The notes: generated by a model not told the origin, from the letters alone. DNA of 64,000 nucleotides from Sphingobacterium spiritivorum ATCC 33861 (GCF_000143765.1 NZ_GL379770.1:372001-436000); one strand, 5' to 3'; numbered from the stretch's first letter, positions 8,231-16,815 are shown. Made by a program: numbers and translations.

Positions 8231-9205
8231 ATGTATATAAATATAACGGATTCCGAGACGGGCAACAACAAAGGAAGCTCAGGGCAATTGGTGGGTTATC
8301 TGGAAAAAGAAAACCGTACCGCACTCGAAGAAAGCAGAGAAAATGAGCTATGGTTCAATAACCTGAATAAGAATATCACTCCGCAGGAAGTCCGGGTAAA
8401 AATCGACAACAACATCGCCAAATTAAGCAGGAACGATGCAAAGTTCTTTTTGATCAACATCAGCCCCAGTGAAAAAGAAATCATTTACCTCAAAGAACAG
8501 TTTGGAGAGAAAGGTGCAGAAGAAAAGCTAAAAGAGTACGCTGCCTGTGTAATGGATGCATACGCACGTAATTTTAAACGCCCGGGAATAGAAAGCGGAA
8601 AAGACCTGTTGTGGTACGGCAAATTAGAACGCTACCGTTACCATTATCACACCGATGAAGAAGTAAAACAAGGAGCGGTAAAGGCAGGAGAACGCAAAGC
8701 AGGCGAGCAAATGCACATACAGATTATCGTCAGCCGTAAGGATATCACCAACAAAATCAAACTGAGCCCGCTGAATAATTCCCGGGGACGTAATGAGCAA
8801 CATTCCGTTAAACTCGGTCAGTTTGACCGTGTGGCTTTTAAAGAATCCGGGGAACTCCTTTTTGACCGGATGTTCAATTACAACCGTTCTTTAAAAGATT
8901 CAATGAACTATGCACTCACAATGAAGAGTGGGAATCCGGAACAAAAAAGAGCTATTCATTTGCTGGATCAGCTTGAAAGTAAATTGACTGATACAGAAAG
9001 GCAAAACATTCCTGATACTGCAAAGGATATTTACCAAAATAACAATACGGATTTAGCCCAACTCATAGACATCATTGGGGATTCTGCGGTAAGTATTTTG
9101 GGTACTCTGTTTTCTTCCGATCCGTTGTTATATGAGCATACGGATGATCAGGTTCCTCATTTTAAGAAGAAGAAAAAAAGAAAAAGACGTCCCGGGGGAA
9201 TATAA
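8231..9205 (+). CDS. DUF5712 family mobilisation protein (BtgB/MobB-like relaxase candidate)
   Basis: 324 residues. It contains a GKLERYRYHYHTDEE segment (about 135-150) and QMHIQIIVSRKD (about 160-171) which together resemble the histidine patch of relaxases, then a helical region and a strongly basic end (KKKKKRKRRP). DUF5712 proteins accompany BfmA/BtgA in Bacteroidota mobilisable elements and probably act as the relaxase or its partner. The basic tail may contact DNA. It is followed at 9307 by the IS110 transposase on the other strand. The product family is fairly sure, the activity inferred. Confidence 0.7.
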   Translation: MYINITDSETGNNKGSSGQLVGYLEKENRTALEESRENELWFNNLNKNITPQEVRVKIDNNIAKLSRNDAKFFLINISPSEKEIIYLKEQFGEKGAEEKLKEYAACVMDAYARNFKRPGIESGKDLLWYGKLERYRYHYHTDEEVKQGAVKAGERKAGEQMHIQIIVSRKDITNKIKLSPLNNSRGRNEQHSVKLGQFDRVAFKESGELLFDRMFNYNRSLKDSMNYALTMKSGNPEQKRAIHLLDQLESKLTDTERQNIPDTAKDIYQNNNTDLAQLIDIIGDSAVSILGTLFSSDPLLYEHTDDQVPHFKKKKKRKRRPGGI

Positions 9206-9306
9206 AGTCTGTATTTATAATCCCGTCAAAAATAAGTATATTTACCACTCACAGAGGTTATGCCTGTCAAAGGCAGAGACCATCTACCGTAGCCCGCTTT
9301 TGTGGG

Positions 9307-10341
9307 CTACTTACTTTCTGCGGCAACACCATTATCATAATCAACTATATAATCCTGCTCATTTTTGTAAAGCGTAAAGATCAACACAAGTAATTTCCGT
9401 TCCAGGGCTACGATTCCTGTTTTACCAGGCTTTCCTTTATCTTTTAACTGGTTGAAATAGGATCGTAGGTTTTTGTTGTGAATAATGGAAGCTACCGCTG
9501 CCATGTAAAGTGCCGCCCTGATATGGGCATTTCCTCTCTTGGAAATATGGGGTCGCCACGAAAGAGTACCGGATTCTTTCATGATCACATCCAGTCCGAC
9601 ATAACTTACCAGCTGACGTCTTCCACTCATATTGGCAAACCCATCTGTTTCTGCGATCACGGTAATAGCAGTTACAAAGTTAATGCCCGGAATGGTAATG
9701 GCATGGCAAATCTTTTTCCATAATACGGCATCCCCTGATGCCAGCTCCCTCATCTGGGACTCAATCTCACTGAGCTGTTTATTGATCAATAGCACACGGT
9801 CTTCAAGACGTTGCTTACTATCGGCAAAGGCTTGAAAGGAATGGTTCAAAGCATGCAGCTGGTTGGTGAGTGCATTACGATCTCTGATAAGCGACATGCG
9901 TTCCCTGCTCAATCTTTTTAAAATACGCATCTTCTCGTCAGGACGGTTCCACAACGTTAGCTGGCGTTCCAATCCCATTCGTGCCAGCATCAGAGCATCA
10001 ATCTTATCTGTTTTGTTTTTCTCGTTCAGGCTCTTGGCATACTGTTTTCCCTTTAAAGGTTGGATAATACTCAAAGAGTGTCCTAGGTCGGAGAGAAAAT
10101 AAGCTGCTTCTTCGTGATAAGTTCCCGTAGCTTCCATATTGATGTACAGAACAAGTGCTGTTTCTTTCTTCTTGGAAAGCCATTCTTCGAGTTGTGCAAA
10201 TCCTTTCTGTGTGTTGTCAAACGAGCGGGAAGCAACTACTTTTACTTTTAGTTCCTCTGTCAGCAACGAAAGGCAGCAATCAATCTTTTTCATGGATACA
10301 TCTATACCCAGACACTGTTTTAATGTTGTTTTTTTACTCAT
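9307..10341 (-). CDS. IS110-family transposase (DEDD recombinase)
   Basis: 344 residues. The N-terminal RuvC-like DEDD domain shows GIDVSMKKID (about 12-21), an NMEATGTYHEE block (about 69) and NKTDKIDALMLARM (about 110). The C-terminal transposase_20 domain has TIPGINFVTA and SYVGL...ISKRGNAHIRAALYMAA. Length and motifs are those of intact IS110 enzymes, which cut and join DNA through a circular intermediate guided by an element-encoded bridge RNA. No frameshift is seen, so it may be active. It separates the BfmA/DUF5712 pair from the mobABC region. Confidence 0.92.
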   Translation of the reverse strand: MSKKTTLKQCLGIDVSMKKIDCCLSLLTEELKVKVVASRSFDNTQKGFAQLEEWLSKKKETALVLYINMEATGTYHEEAAYFLSDLGHSLSIIQPLKGKQYAKSLNEKNKTDKIDALMLARMGLERQLTLWNRPDEKMRILKRLSRERMSLIRDRNALTNQLHALNHSFQAFADSKQRLEDRVLLINKQLSEIESQMRELASGDAVLWKKICHAITIPGINFVTAITVIAETDGFANMSGRRQLVSYVGLDVIMKESGTLSWRPHISKRGNAHIRAALYMAAVASIIHNKNLRSYFNQLKDKGKPGKTGIVALERKLLVLIFTLYKNEQDYIVDYDNGVAAESK

Positions 10342-10800
10342 ATATACATCTTTAGATCAGATTTGAATCAGAGAGAAGTCCCACAGTCTATACTCATCTT
10401 TCTACACAGGCTCAAAGGAATGAATACCTCCGGCTTAAAATACTATAGAGACTCATGGACAGAAAACCGGTAAAGGCAGATTCTTGCTTATACATACACC
10501 ATAAACCAATGGTGTTGCAGGTTATGCAGATGCTCTTTTACCATTTCCTCCCTATATCCATTTCTGTTGTTATTGATTTAAATTACATTTTTTAAGAACA
10601 GGATACCGGAAACATTAATTTTTAGATTACCCTGATTGCATAACGAAAGATAAAGGTCTAAGGTAGAGTCTTGCCAAACATACATGGAATCCATGCTGTG
10701 GAGTTGTGTTAGTTACTCTCAGACCTTTGTTCTCCTTCATTGACGTAATACTTTGATCAGCTCTGGTACAATCTTGCTATATATCCATATTTAAATACGT
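10342..10800 (-). ncRNA. Candidate bridge-RNA region of the IS110 element
   Basis: About 460 nt upstream of the transposase with no gene. It contains a 77-nt imperfect stem-loop whose base AAAGGTCT (10652-10659) pairs with AGACCTTT (10721-10728), with a further GAGT/ACTC pairing inside and a small CATGG/CCATG hairpin (10683-10695) at the tip. Another hairpin, ACACCAT/ATGGTGT, lies at about 10496-10514. Known biology: IS110-group elements encode a bridge RNA, with guide loops for target and donor, on the 5' side of the recombinase gene. Position and folding fit; strand, limits and guides are inferred. Confidence 0.45.
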
Positions 10801-10863
10801 TATGAAGTTATCTCAGGGACTCTTGACTGATCTGTTTAATTACCGATGCTAAAGTATGAGTTG

Positions 10864-10949
10864 TGTTTTGAGCATCTCGAAAAGATTTCCGATGCTCAAA
10901 ACAACTTGCCCTGCCGGGGGCAGAAAACGTCCTCCGAAGTCGGCGTTTT
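10864..10949. other. Origin-of-transfer candidate: three consecutive hairpins before mobA
   Basis: First, a perfect 13-bp inverted repeat TGTTTTGAGCATC (10864-10876) / GATGCTCAAAACA (10891-10903) with a 14-nt spacer. Second, TGCCC/GGGCA (10907-10911/10918-10922) in a GC-rich patch. Third, AAAACG/CGTTTT (10924-10929/10944-10949) enclosing CCGA/TCGG. It ends 24 nt before the mobA ATG, where oriT lies in CTnDOT-type elements. A nick site cannot be assigned by eye. Confidence 0.6.
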
Positions 10950-10973
10950 GTATGAATTAAAAATGGATTAGTG

Positions 10974-11405
10974 ATGAATGAAAACAGCAGAAAGCAGTTA
11001 AAAAAGGGCGGGCGTCCTCTAAAAAACGATCCCGCTAAAATCCGGTACACGATTTCCTTTAATGAGGAAGAGCATGCCCGTTTTCTTGACTTATTTGAAA
11101 AGTCCGGTATGCAGGTTAAGGCACATTTTATAACCTCTTGCATCTTCGATAAGACGATAAAATCTGTTAAAATAGACAAAGGAACAATTGATTTTTATAT
11201 GCGATTGACTTCGTTTCACAGTCAATTTCGATCTATTGGCGTGAATTATAATCAGGTCGTAAAGCTATTGTATAAGAACTTTTCGGAGAAAAAGGCAGCA
11301 GCATATCTCTATAAATTGGAAAAACATACGGCTGAAATGACCGCCTTGTTTAAAGAAATTGTCCAGATAACGGAAGAATTTGATGTAAAATATCTGAAAA
11401 AATAA
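10974..11405 (+). CDS. mobA: MobA-like relaxosome accessory protein
   Basis: 143 residues from the ATG at 10974 (a GTG one codon earlier is also possible). A basic N-terminus (RKQLKKGGRPLKNDP) is followed by IRYTISFNEEEHARFLDLFEKSG, a ribbon-helix-helix-like strand and helix, then a helical C-terminal half with the VNYNQVVKLLYKNF motif typical of MobC/RHH relaxosome proteins. It should bind oriT and recruit the relaxase. It precedes mobB by 8 nt and follows the hairpin cluster. CTnDOT nomenclature calls this gene mobA. Confidence 0.82.
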   Translation: MNENSRKQLKKGGRPLKNDPAKIRYTISFNEEEHARFLDLFEKSGMQVKAHFITSCIFDKTIKSVKIDKGTIDFYMRLTSFHSQFRSIGVNYNQVVKLLYKNFSEKKAAAYLYKLEKHTAEMTALFKEIVQITEEFDVKYLKK

Positions 11406-11413
11406 CAGCAGAA

Positions 11414-12694
11414 ATGATTGCGAAAATTGGTAGAAGCGCAAATTTATACGGAGCCTTGGCATATAATCAGCTCAAAGTGGAGAACGAAAATGGACAAATT
11501 TTGTTCGCCAATAAGATAATTGAAACTGCTAACGGACATTATTCCGTAGCACAATTAGCCCAATCTTTTGCTCCTTATCTCATCGCCAACCGCAATACCG
11601 AGAAACATACGTTGCATATTTCGCTCAATCCTGATCCCAAGGATAATGTAGATGATGATAAGTTTAGGGAAATGGCGGAAGAATATATGCGTGAAATGGG
11701 TTACGGCGAACAGCCTTTTGTGGTCTTCAAACATACCGATATTGACCGTAGTCATATCCATATCGTATCGGTCTGCGTGGACGAACAGGGCGTGAAAATT
11801 TCGGATAGTTTTGAGAAAATGCGGTCTATGAGTGTATGCCGTGAACTGGAAAGAAAACACGGTCTGATACCCGCAACGGACAAAGAACGTAATCACAATG
11901 ATAAGGTTTTTCGTCCGGTGGATTATCGGGCAAGTGATATAAAAAGTCAGATTGCTTCGGTCATTCGCCACTTGCCGAACTATTATCAATACCAAACTTT
12001 GGGAGAATACAATGCTTTGCTTTCCCTGTTCAATATTACCACCGAGAAAGTGGAGGGAGAATTACACGGAAAGGCACAGCAGGGTTTATTGTACATTCCA
12101 TTGAATGAGAAAGGCGAAAAAGCAGGACATCCGTTCAAGGCTTCGTTTTTCGGAAAGAACGCAGGGCTTCCGGCTTTGGAATTGCATTTTGCGAAATGCA
12201 AAACAACCCTGAAAGATACCGCAACCAAACAGACTTTAAAATCAGCCGTTACCATTGCCCTGCAATCAACGGTTGACGAATTGAGCTTTAAAAAACAGTT
12301 AGGCGAGCAAGGTATCAATGTAGTGATACGCAGAAACGATACCGGACGAATTTACGGTATGTCGTTCATTGACCACAACTCTAAAAGCGTTTGGAACGGT
12401 TCACGATTGGCAAAAGAACTTTCTGCCAATACCTTTAATGATTATTGGAACAATAATATCAAAGCGGAGATTAAAGAGCCAGTTGCACCCCTACCAAAAT
12501 TGTCCAAACCAACTGATACGGAGGATTTACCTGCGGAAGAACCACATCATTTGTTCGACTTCTTAAATACTGAAAAACACGAAGACGGTTTGATAGAAGC
12601 CTTTGGAGGTTTGCTCATACCTGAAGCACAGGGGGAAGATTACGAGGAACAGGATTTTGCTAATAGGATGAAGAAAAAGAAAAGAAGACTATAG
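11414..12694 (+). CDS. mobB: MobB relaxase (MOBP-type)
   Basis: 426 residues. The relaxase domain occupies about 1-260, starting MIAKIGRSANLYGALAYN. Conserved motifs include KHTLHISLNPDP (about 62-73) and VVFKHTDIDRSHIHIVSV (about 105-122), whose HxDxxxxHxH pattern gives the metal-binding histidines. The tail is polar and ends KKKKRRL. It should nick oriT and lead the strand into the recipient. Length and start agree with Bacteroidota MobB proteins. The mobC coupling protein, normally next, is about 1.5 kb away because a mercury cassette lies between. Confidence 0.9.
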   Translation: MIAKIGRSANLYGALAYNQLKVENENGQILFANKIIETANGHYSVAQLAQSFAPYLIANRNTEKHTLHISLNPDPKDNVDDDKFREMAEEYMREMGYGEQPFVVFKHTDIDRSHIHIVSVCVDEQGVKISDSFEKMRSMSVCRELERKHGLIPATDKERNHNDKVFRPVDYRASDIKSQIASVIRHLPNYYQYQTLGEYNALLSLFNITTEKVEGELHGKAQQGLLYIPLNEKGEKAGHPFKASFFGKNAGLPALELHFAKCKTTLKDTATKQTLKSAVTIALQSTVDELSFKKQLGEQGINVVIRRNDTGRIYGMSFIDHNSKSVWNGSRLAKELSANTFNDYWNNNIKAEIKEPVAPLPKLSKPTDTEDLPAEEPHHLFDFLNTEKHEDGLIEAFGGLLIPEAQGEDYEEQDFANRMKKKKRRL

Positions 12695-12755
12695 TAAGTC
12701 ATCTTTTGGAATTAAAATCTGCTTTTAAAACGATTTGTTAAATTGTATTTTAGCA

Positions 12756-12786
12756 TTTGCTTAAATAAACGAATTAACTATATTTG
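12756..12786 (+). promoter_or_regulatory. Bacteroidota-type promoter of the mercury cassette
   Basis: TTTG at 12756-12759 and TATATTTG at 12779-12786 (matching TAnnTTTG) with a 19-nt gap, as in the -33/-7 consensus of Bacteroidota housekeeping promoters. The regulator ATG follows 4 nt later, so the mRNA would have almost no leader unless a later start is used. An ArsR-type repressor site probably overlaps this region. Confidence 0.65.
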
Positions 12787-12790
12787 CACT

Positions 12791-13165
12791 ATGGGTAATA
12801 ATTCTTGTATACGTCAACAAGCAGACATTGAACAAATAAACCGCTGTAAAGACCGGGTTTTAGAGCTTAACGATTCGTTTGATTATTTATCGAATGGGCT
12901 TGAATTGGCAGGAAATACCGTAAGACTTAAAATTCTCTTCCTACTTTACGAAGAAAAACGACTTTGTGTTTGCGATATAAGCGACGTTCTTGGAATGACA
13001 ATCTCGGCAGTTTCACAACATTTACGAAAACTTAAAGACCGTAATCTAGTAGAAACAGACAGGGAGGCCCAAACTATTTTTTATTCATTGACCAAGGAAT
13101 ATGAAAAATTGCTAAAACCGTTTTTTAAAATACTTGATGAAAACAAAGTCATAGAAGCAATATGA
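12791..13165 (+). CDS. ArsR/SmtB-family metal-responsive repressor
   Basis: 124 residues starting MGNNSCIRQQ; an upstream in-frame ATG would place the start over the promoter. Winged-helix ArsR fold: GNTVRLKILFLLYEEKRLCVCDISDVLGMTISAVSQHLRKLKDRNLV spans the alpha3 metal site (LCVCD, the Cys-x-Cys pair typical of thiol-metal sensors) and the recognition helix. It also has an N-terminal Cys. It likely senses Hg or Cd and releases the operator. Its stop overlaps the MerTP start (ATGA), so the two are translationally coupled. Confidence 0.85.
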   Translation: MGNNSCIRQQADIEQINRCKDRVLELNDSFDYLSNGLELAGNTVRLKILFLLYEEKRLCVCDISDVLGMTISAVSQHLRKLKDRNLVETDREAQTIFYSLTKEYEKLLKPFFKILDENKVIEAI

Positions 13166-13755
13166 AAACAAACAACAAACTTATCGGCGCAGGACTTTTG
13201 ACTGCAATTGCAGCTTCACTTTGTTGCGTTACACCAGTTTTGGCTCTCATTGCAGGAACAAGCGGACTTGCCTCCACTTTTTCTTGGCTTGAATCTTTCA
13301 GACCGTATTTTATCGGTTTGACAATTTTGGTTCTTGGTTTTGCTTGGTATCAAAAGTTAAAGCCTAAAAAGCAAATTGATTGCAATTGTGAAACAGCAGA
13401 AAAACCAAAATTCATTCAGTCGAAAACGTTTTTAGGAATTGTAACATCATTTGCAATAGTAATGCTTGCTTTTCCATATTATTCAAGTGTTTTCTACCCA
13501 AAGACAGAAAAGCAAATCATAATAGTGGACAAATCCAATATTGAAAAAGTAGAATTTACGATTAGCGGAATGACTTGTGCAAGTTGTGAAGAACACATAA
13601 ATCACGAAGTGAATAAATTGATAGGGATTGTCAATCTAAAAGCTTCTTATGAAAATGGAAATACAATCGTAGAGTTTGACAACTCGAAAACAAATATTTC
13701 TGAAATTGAAAAAGCAATAAACTCAACAGGGTATTCTGTAACCGCGAAAAATTAA
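13162..13755 (+). CDS. merT: MerT-MerP fusion (mercuric ion transport protein, MerTP)
   Basis: 197 residues. The first part is MerT-like with membrane helices and a Cys pair in TM1 (AASLCCVTP), then a C-N-C motif (DCNCE, about 74-77) in the cytosolic loop and a further helix. From about residue 128 follows an HMA domain with GMTCASC, the MerP part. It takes up Hg(II) and hands it inward for reduction. No mercuric reductase gene is found anywhere in the window, so the cassette would carry in mercury without detoxifying it unless merA lies elsewhere. Confidence 0.88.
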   Translation: MKTNNKLIGAGLLTAIAASLCCVTPVLALIAGTSGLASTFSWLESFRPYFIGLTILVLGFAWYQKLKPKKQIDCNCETAEKPKFIQSKTFLGIVTSFAIVMLAFPYYSSVFYPKTEKQIIIVDKSNIEKVEFTISGMTCASCEEHINHEVNKLIGIVNLKASYENGNTIVEFDNSKTNISEIEKAINSTGYSVTAKN

Positions 13756-13762
13756 AATTAAA

Positions 13763-13969
13763 ATGGAAATCAAATTGCAATCAATAATCACTTGCCCCAA
13801 CTGCGGACACAAGAAAGAAGAAACAATGCCGACAGATGCTTGCCAATATTTTTACGAATGTGAAAAGTGCAAACATGTTCTTAAACCAAAGCAAGGCGAC
13901 TGTTGTGTTTATTGTAGTTATGGAAATGTTCCTTGTCCACCTATTCAGCAAAACAAAAAATGTTGCTAA
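13763..13969 (+). CDS. GDCCVxC-motif small protein
   Basis: 68 residues rich in cysteine: CPNCGHKKEE near the N-terminus, then C-x(6)-YECEKCKHVL like a zinc ribbon, and the signature GDCCVYCSYGNVPCPP followed by a terminal KCC. Such proteins are annotated as GDCCVxC-domain (seleno)proteins and often stand next to merT genes; here all positions are cysteine codons. The role is unproven; it may bind Hg or help its transfer. It lies 7 nt after MerTP, third gene of the cassette. Confidence 0.72.
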   Translation: MEIKLQSIITCPNCGHKKEETMPTDACQYFYECEKCKHVLKPKQGDCCVYCSYGNVPCPPIQQNKKCC

Positions 13970-14043
13970 CGGGTATAAAACAAAAGAAGGTCGATATAAC
14001 TAAAGTATTTTTATTTTACTACCTATAAATATTACTATATAAA

Positions 14044-14066
14044 AGGGGTATAGAAGCTATACCTCT
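14044..14066. other. Hairpin upstream of mobC
   Basis: AGGGGTATA (14044-14052) pairs with TATACCTCT (14058-14066) around a 5-nt loop. It shares the GGTATA core with the repeats at 7563-7622. The surrounding 200 nt (13970-14169) contain no gene; a T run does not follow, so an operator or attenuator is as likely as a terminator. Confidence 0.45.
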
Positions 14067-14169
14067 TAGACCCAGCCGAACCCTGCCACTCACCGCCATC
14101 CACTACCACTTTTCCAAAGCCAATCTTTATAGTCTTTAAATTCACGCCCGAACATTAAAATTAAAAATA

Positions 14170-16173
14170 ATGCAAGGAGAAGACGATTTAAGAGGTTTAG
14201 CCAAAATAATGGCTTTTATGAGAGCAGTTAGTATTCTATTAGTACTGATGCATCTTTATTGGTTTTGTTATGGTTTCTTTATGGAACGTGGCTGGACACT
14301 AGAAGTAATCAATAAAATATTAGGGAATTTTGACCGAACAGCCGGTTTGTTTTCGCATACTTTATATACCAAAGTATTTGCAATCGTGTTATTGGCTTTA
14401 AGCTGTTTGGGAACCAAAGGCGTGAAGAACGAGAAGATAACCTGGTCAAAGATTTACGTGGCTTTGGGAATTGGTTTTTTGCTGTTCTTTCTGAATACAC
14501 CACTGTTAAAGTTGTCGCCCATCATTGGCACATTCTTTTATATACTGACTATCGGACTAGGTTATATTGCTTTGCTGATGGCTGGGGTTTGGATAAGCAG
14601 GTTATTGAAAAACAACCTGATGGATGATGTTTTCAATATGGAGAACGAAAGTTTTATGCAGGAAACCAAATTGATGGAAAATGAATATTCCGTAAACCTG
14701 CCTACTAAATTTTGGTACAATAAAAAGGAACACAAGGGCTGGATCAATATCGTAAATCCTTTCAGAGCAACGATTGTTTTGGGGACTCCGGGTTCTGGTA
14801 AATCGTATGCCGTCGTTAACAATTATATCAAGCAACAAATTGAAAAAGGTTTTTCGATGTATATCTACGATTTCAAGTTTGACGACCTTTCTACTATTGC
14901 TTATAATCATTTATTGAAACATCAGGATAAGTACGAAATAAAACCAAAGTTCTACGTCATCAACTTTGACGATCCACGCAAGAGCCATCGTTGCAATCCG
15001 CTCAATCCAGATTTTATGACTGACATATCCGATGCTTACGAAGCCGCTTACACGATTATGTTGAACCTCAACAGAAGCTGGATACAAAAACAAGGAGATT
15101 TCTTTGTCGAATCTCCAATTATTCTTTTAGCGGCTATCATCTGGTTTTTAAAAATTTACGAGAATGGTAAGTATTGCACCTTTCCACACGCCATTGAATT
15201 GCTGAATAAAAAGTATTCGGATGTATTTACCATTTTAACTTCGTATCCTGATTTGGAAAACTATCTTTCACCATTTATGGATGCTTGGCAAGGCGGAGCA
15301 CAAGACCAGTTGCAGGGACAAATTGCATCGGCTAAAATCCCTTTGTCACGAATGATATCACCGCAGTTGTATTGGGTAATGACAGGCGATGATTTTTCAT
15401 TGGACATCAACAACCCCAAAGAACCTAAGATACTTTGTGTAGGTAATAACCCCGACAGACAAAATATTTACTCCGCAGCTTTAGGACTCTACAATTCGAG
15501 AATTGTCAAACTCATTAATAAGAAAGGGCAGTTAAAGAGTTCGGTTATCATAGACGAATTGCCGACGATATATTTCAGGGGCTTGGACAACCTGATAGCC
15601 ACTGCCCGTAGTAATAAGGTTGCTGTGTGTTTGGGCTTTCAGGATTTTTCGCAATTAACCCGAGATTATGGCGATAAGGAAAGCAAAGTAATTCAAAATA
15701 CGGTAGGTAATATTTTCAGCGGTCAGGTGGTTGGCGAAACAGCAAAAAGCCTTTCGGAACGCTTCGGAAAAGTATTACAGAAACGCCAGAGCATGACCAT
15801 CAACCGTAACGATAAATCGACCTCTATATCCACACAATTAGACAGCCTTATCCCTGCTTCCAAAATTTCAACGCTTACACAGGGTCTGTTTGTCGGCTCT
15901 GTATCTGACAACTTCGATGAGCGCATCGAACAAAAGATATTTCACGCTGAAATTGTTGTAGATAATGAAAAGGTAGCTGCCGAAACCAAAGCGTATCAGA
16001 AGATACCGAACATCTTATCTTTTATTGATGAAAATGGAATGGATAATATGAAACGGGATATTGAGCGTAATTACCGTCAGATAAAATCAGACATTGTTCA
16101 TATTATAAACAGGGAAACGGAGCGGATTAACAATGATCCTGAATTACAGCATTTGCATGAAAAAAAAGAATAG
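14170..16173 (+). CDS. mobC: MobC, type IV coupling protein (VirD4/TraG family)
   Basis: 667 residues. The N-terminal quarter holds membrane helices (about 15-35, 75-90, 100-150), then a cytosolic ATPase. Walker A is VLGTPGSGKSYAVV (about 207-220); Walker B is SSVIIDELPTIYFRG (about 457-471), followed by the GFQDFSQLTRDYG region. It feeds the relaxase-DNA complex to the mating channel. Full length with an intact end. It is separated from mobB by the mercury cassette and must have its own promoter or rely on read-through. Confidence 0.92.
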   Translation: MQGEDDLRGLAKIMAFMRAVSILLVLMHLYWFCYGFFMERGWTLEVINKILGNFDRTAGLFSHTLYTKVFAIVLLALSCLGTKGVKNEKITWSKIYVALGIGFLLFFLNTPLLKLSPIIGTFFYILTIGLGYIALLMAGVWISRLLKNNLMDDVFNMENESFMQETKLMENEYSVNLPTKFWYNKKEHKGWINIVNPFRATIVLGTPGSGKSYAVVNNYIKQQIEKGFSMYIYDFKFDDLSTIAYNHLLKHQDKYEIKPKFYVINFDDPRKSHRCNPLNPDFMTDISDAYEAAYTIMLNLNRSWIQKQGDFFVESPIILLAAIIWFLKIYENGKYCTFPHAIELLNKKYSDVFTILTSYPDLENYLSPFMDAWQGGAQDQLQGQIASAKIPLSRMISPQLYWVMTGDDFSLDINNPKEPKILCVGNNPDRQNIYSAALGLYNSRIVKLINKKGQLKSSVIIDELPTIYFRGLDNLIATARSNKVAVCLGFQDFSQLTRDYGDKESKVIQNTVGNIFSGQVVGETAKSLSERFGKVLQKRQSMTINRNDKSTSISTQLDSLIPASKISTLTQGLFVGSVSDNFDERIEQKIFHAEIVVDNEKVAAETKAYQKIPNILSFIDENGMDNMKRDIERNYRQIKSDIVHIINRETERINNDPELQHLHEKKE

Positions 16174-16340
16174 TTTCTTTTATATCCTACACGCTAAAAT
16201 TTAAATTGAAGTATATTCTATTAATTCATCGCGAACAGCAGATGATACTAATTTCAATATGGTACAGTAATAAATGCCTGAACTAAAGCAAAAATAATTC
16301 GAATTATACCATTATCTTTGTAACGTATTTTGATTTTTGT

Positions 16341-16727
16341 ATGTTAAAAAGGATTAACATTTTAATTATTATATGCGTATTTGGGTTATTCTTAATCCCA
16401 GCGCAGTCATATGCCTGTAATTCTCATTCCAAAGAAATTGTCACCAGGAATAAATCATATTGTAGTGACAAAAAGCAAGATCATTCAGAAGATCATTGCG
16501 AGAAAGACTGCTGTAAATCTAAAGACGCCACAAGCAATGAATGTTCCGGAAATTGTGGGCCTACGTCGTGCCACAGCTCTCCTAATAGTTTTTCTGCAAC
16601 ACCCCAGATTTCTAAATATGTTCAAAATACTTTAATTTTTGAAAGTAAGAAATCTTATCCTCTATACCAGCAACGCGCTTATTCTTCAAGGGAATCTTCC
16701 ATTTGGCAACCGCCTAAAATAGCTTAA
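16341..16727 (+). CDS. Secreted Cys/His-rich small protein with C-terminal SSIWQPPKI (copy B)
   Basis: 128 residues. The signal peptide MLKRINILIIICVFGLF ends at QSYA-C. The mature part is hydrophilic with many Cys and His (HCEKDCCKSKDATSNECSGNCGPTSCHSS in two blocks), consistent with thiol-metal binding, then a short linker and SSIWQPPKIA at the very end. A TATCTTTG box (16313-16320) supplies a -7 element. The TonB receptor begins 122 nt after the stop, behind a hairpin with a T run. Very similar to the gene at 19438, clearly a duplication. The function is unknown: metal-binding protein or regulatory leader ORF. Confidence 0.72.
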   Translation: MLKRINILIIICVFGLFLIPAQSYACNSHSKEIVTRNKSYCSDKKQDHSEDHCEKDCCKSKDATSNECSGNCGPTSCHSSPNSFSATPQISKYVQNTLIFESKKSYPLYQQRAYSSRESSIWQPPKIA

Positions 16728-16741
16728 ATTAATACTGTATA

Positions 16742-16815
16742 GCCATAGATGTGCAAAGTCGGTTGATTTACCGCCTATTCACAATACACGTTTTATAAAG
16801 CCAGGTCTGGCTTTT
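16742..16815 (+). promoter_or_regulatory. Leader with terminator-like hairpin between Cys-rich ORF and TonB receptor
   Basis: AAAGCCA (16797-16803) / TGGCTTT (16808-16814) with a GGTC loop and trailing T resembles an intrinsic terminator or attenuator inside an operon. A weaker upstream dyad (ATAG...CTAT, about 16743-16777, with GGTTGATTT at its tip) matches a stronger hairpin in the paralogous leader at 19842. No gene in 16728-16849. Confidence 0.6.

Larger units (their letters stand above)
9230..10800 (-). mobile_element. IS110-family insertion sequence (approximate limits)
   Basis: A single transposase (9307-10341, minus) with about 100 nt on its 3' side and several hundred structured, gene-free nt on its 5' side. 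IS110 elements usually lack terminal inverted repeats, so the ends cannot be set by eye; the limits given are estimates between the DUF5712 gene and the oriT-like region. A hairpin GTAGCCC/GGGCTAC (9289-9295/9304-9310) overlaps the transposase stop and is a likely terminator. Confidence 0.6.

Noticed and set aside
13763..13969. Selenocysteine in the GDCCVxC protein
   Set aside because: All signature positions are ordinary Cys codons and no in-frame TGA occurs, so no selenoprotein is encoded here.
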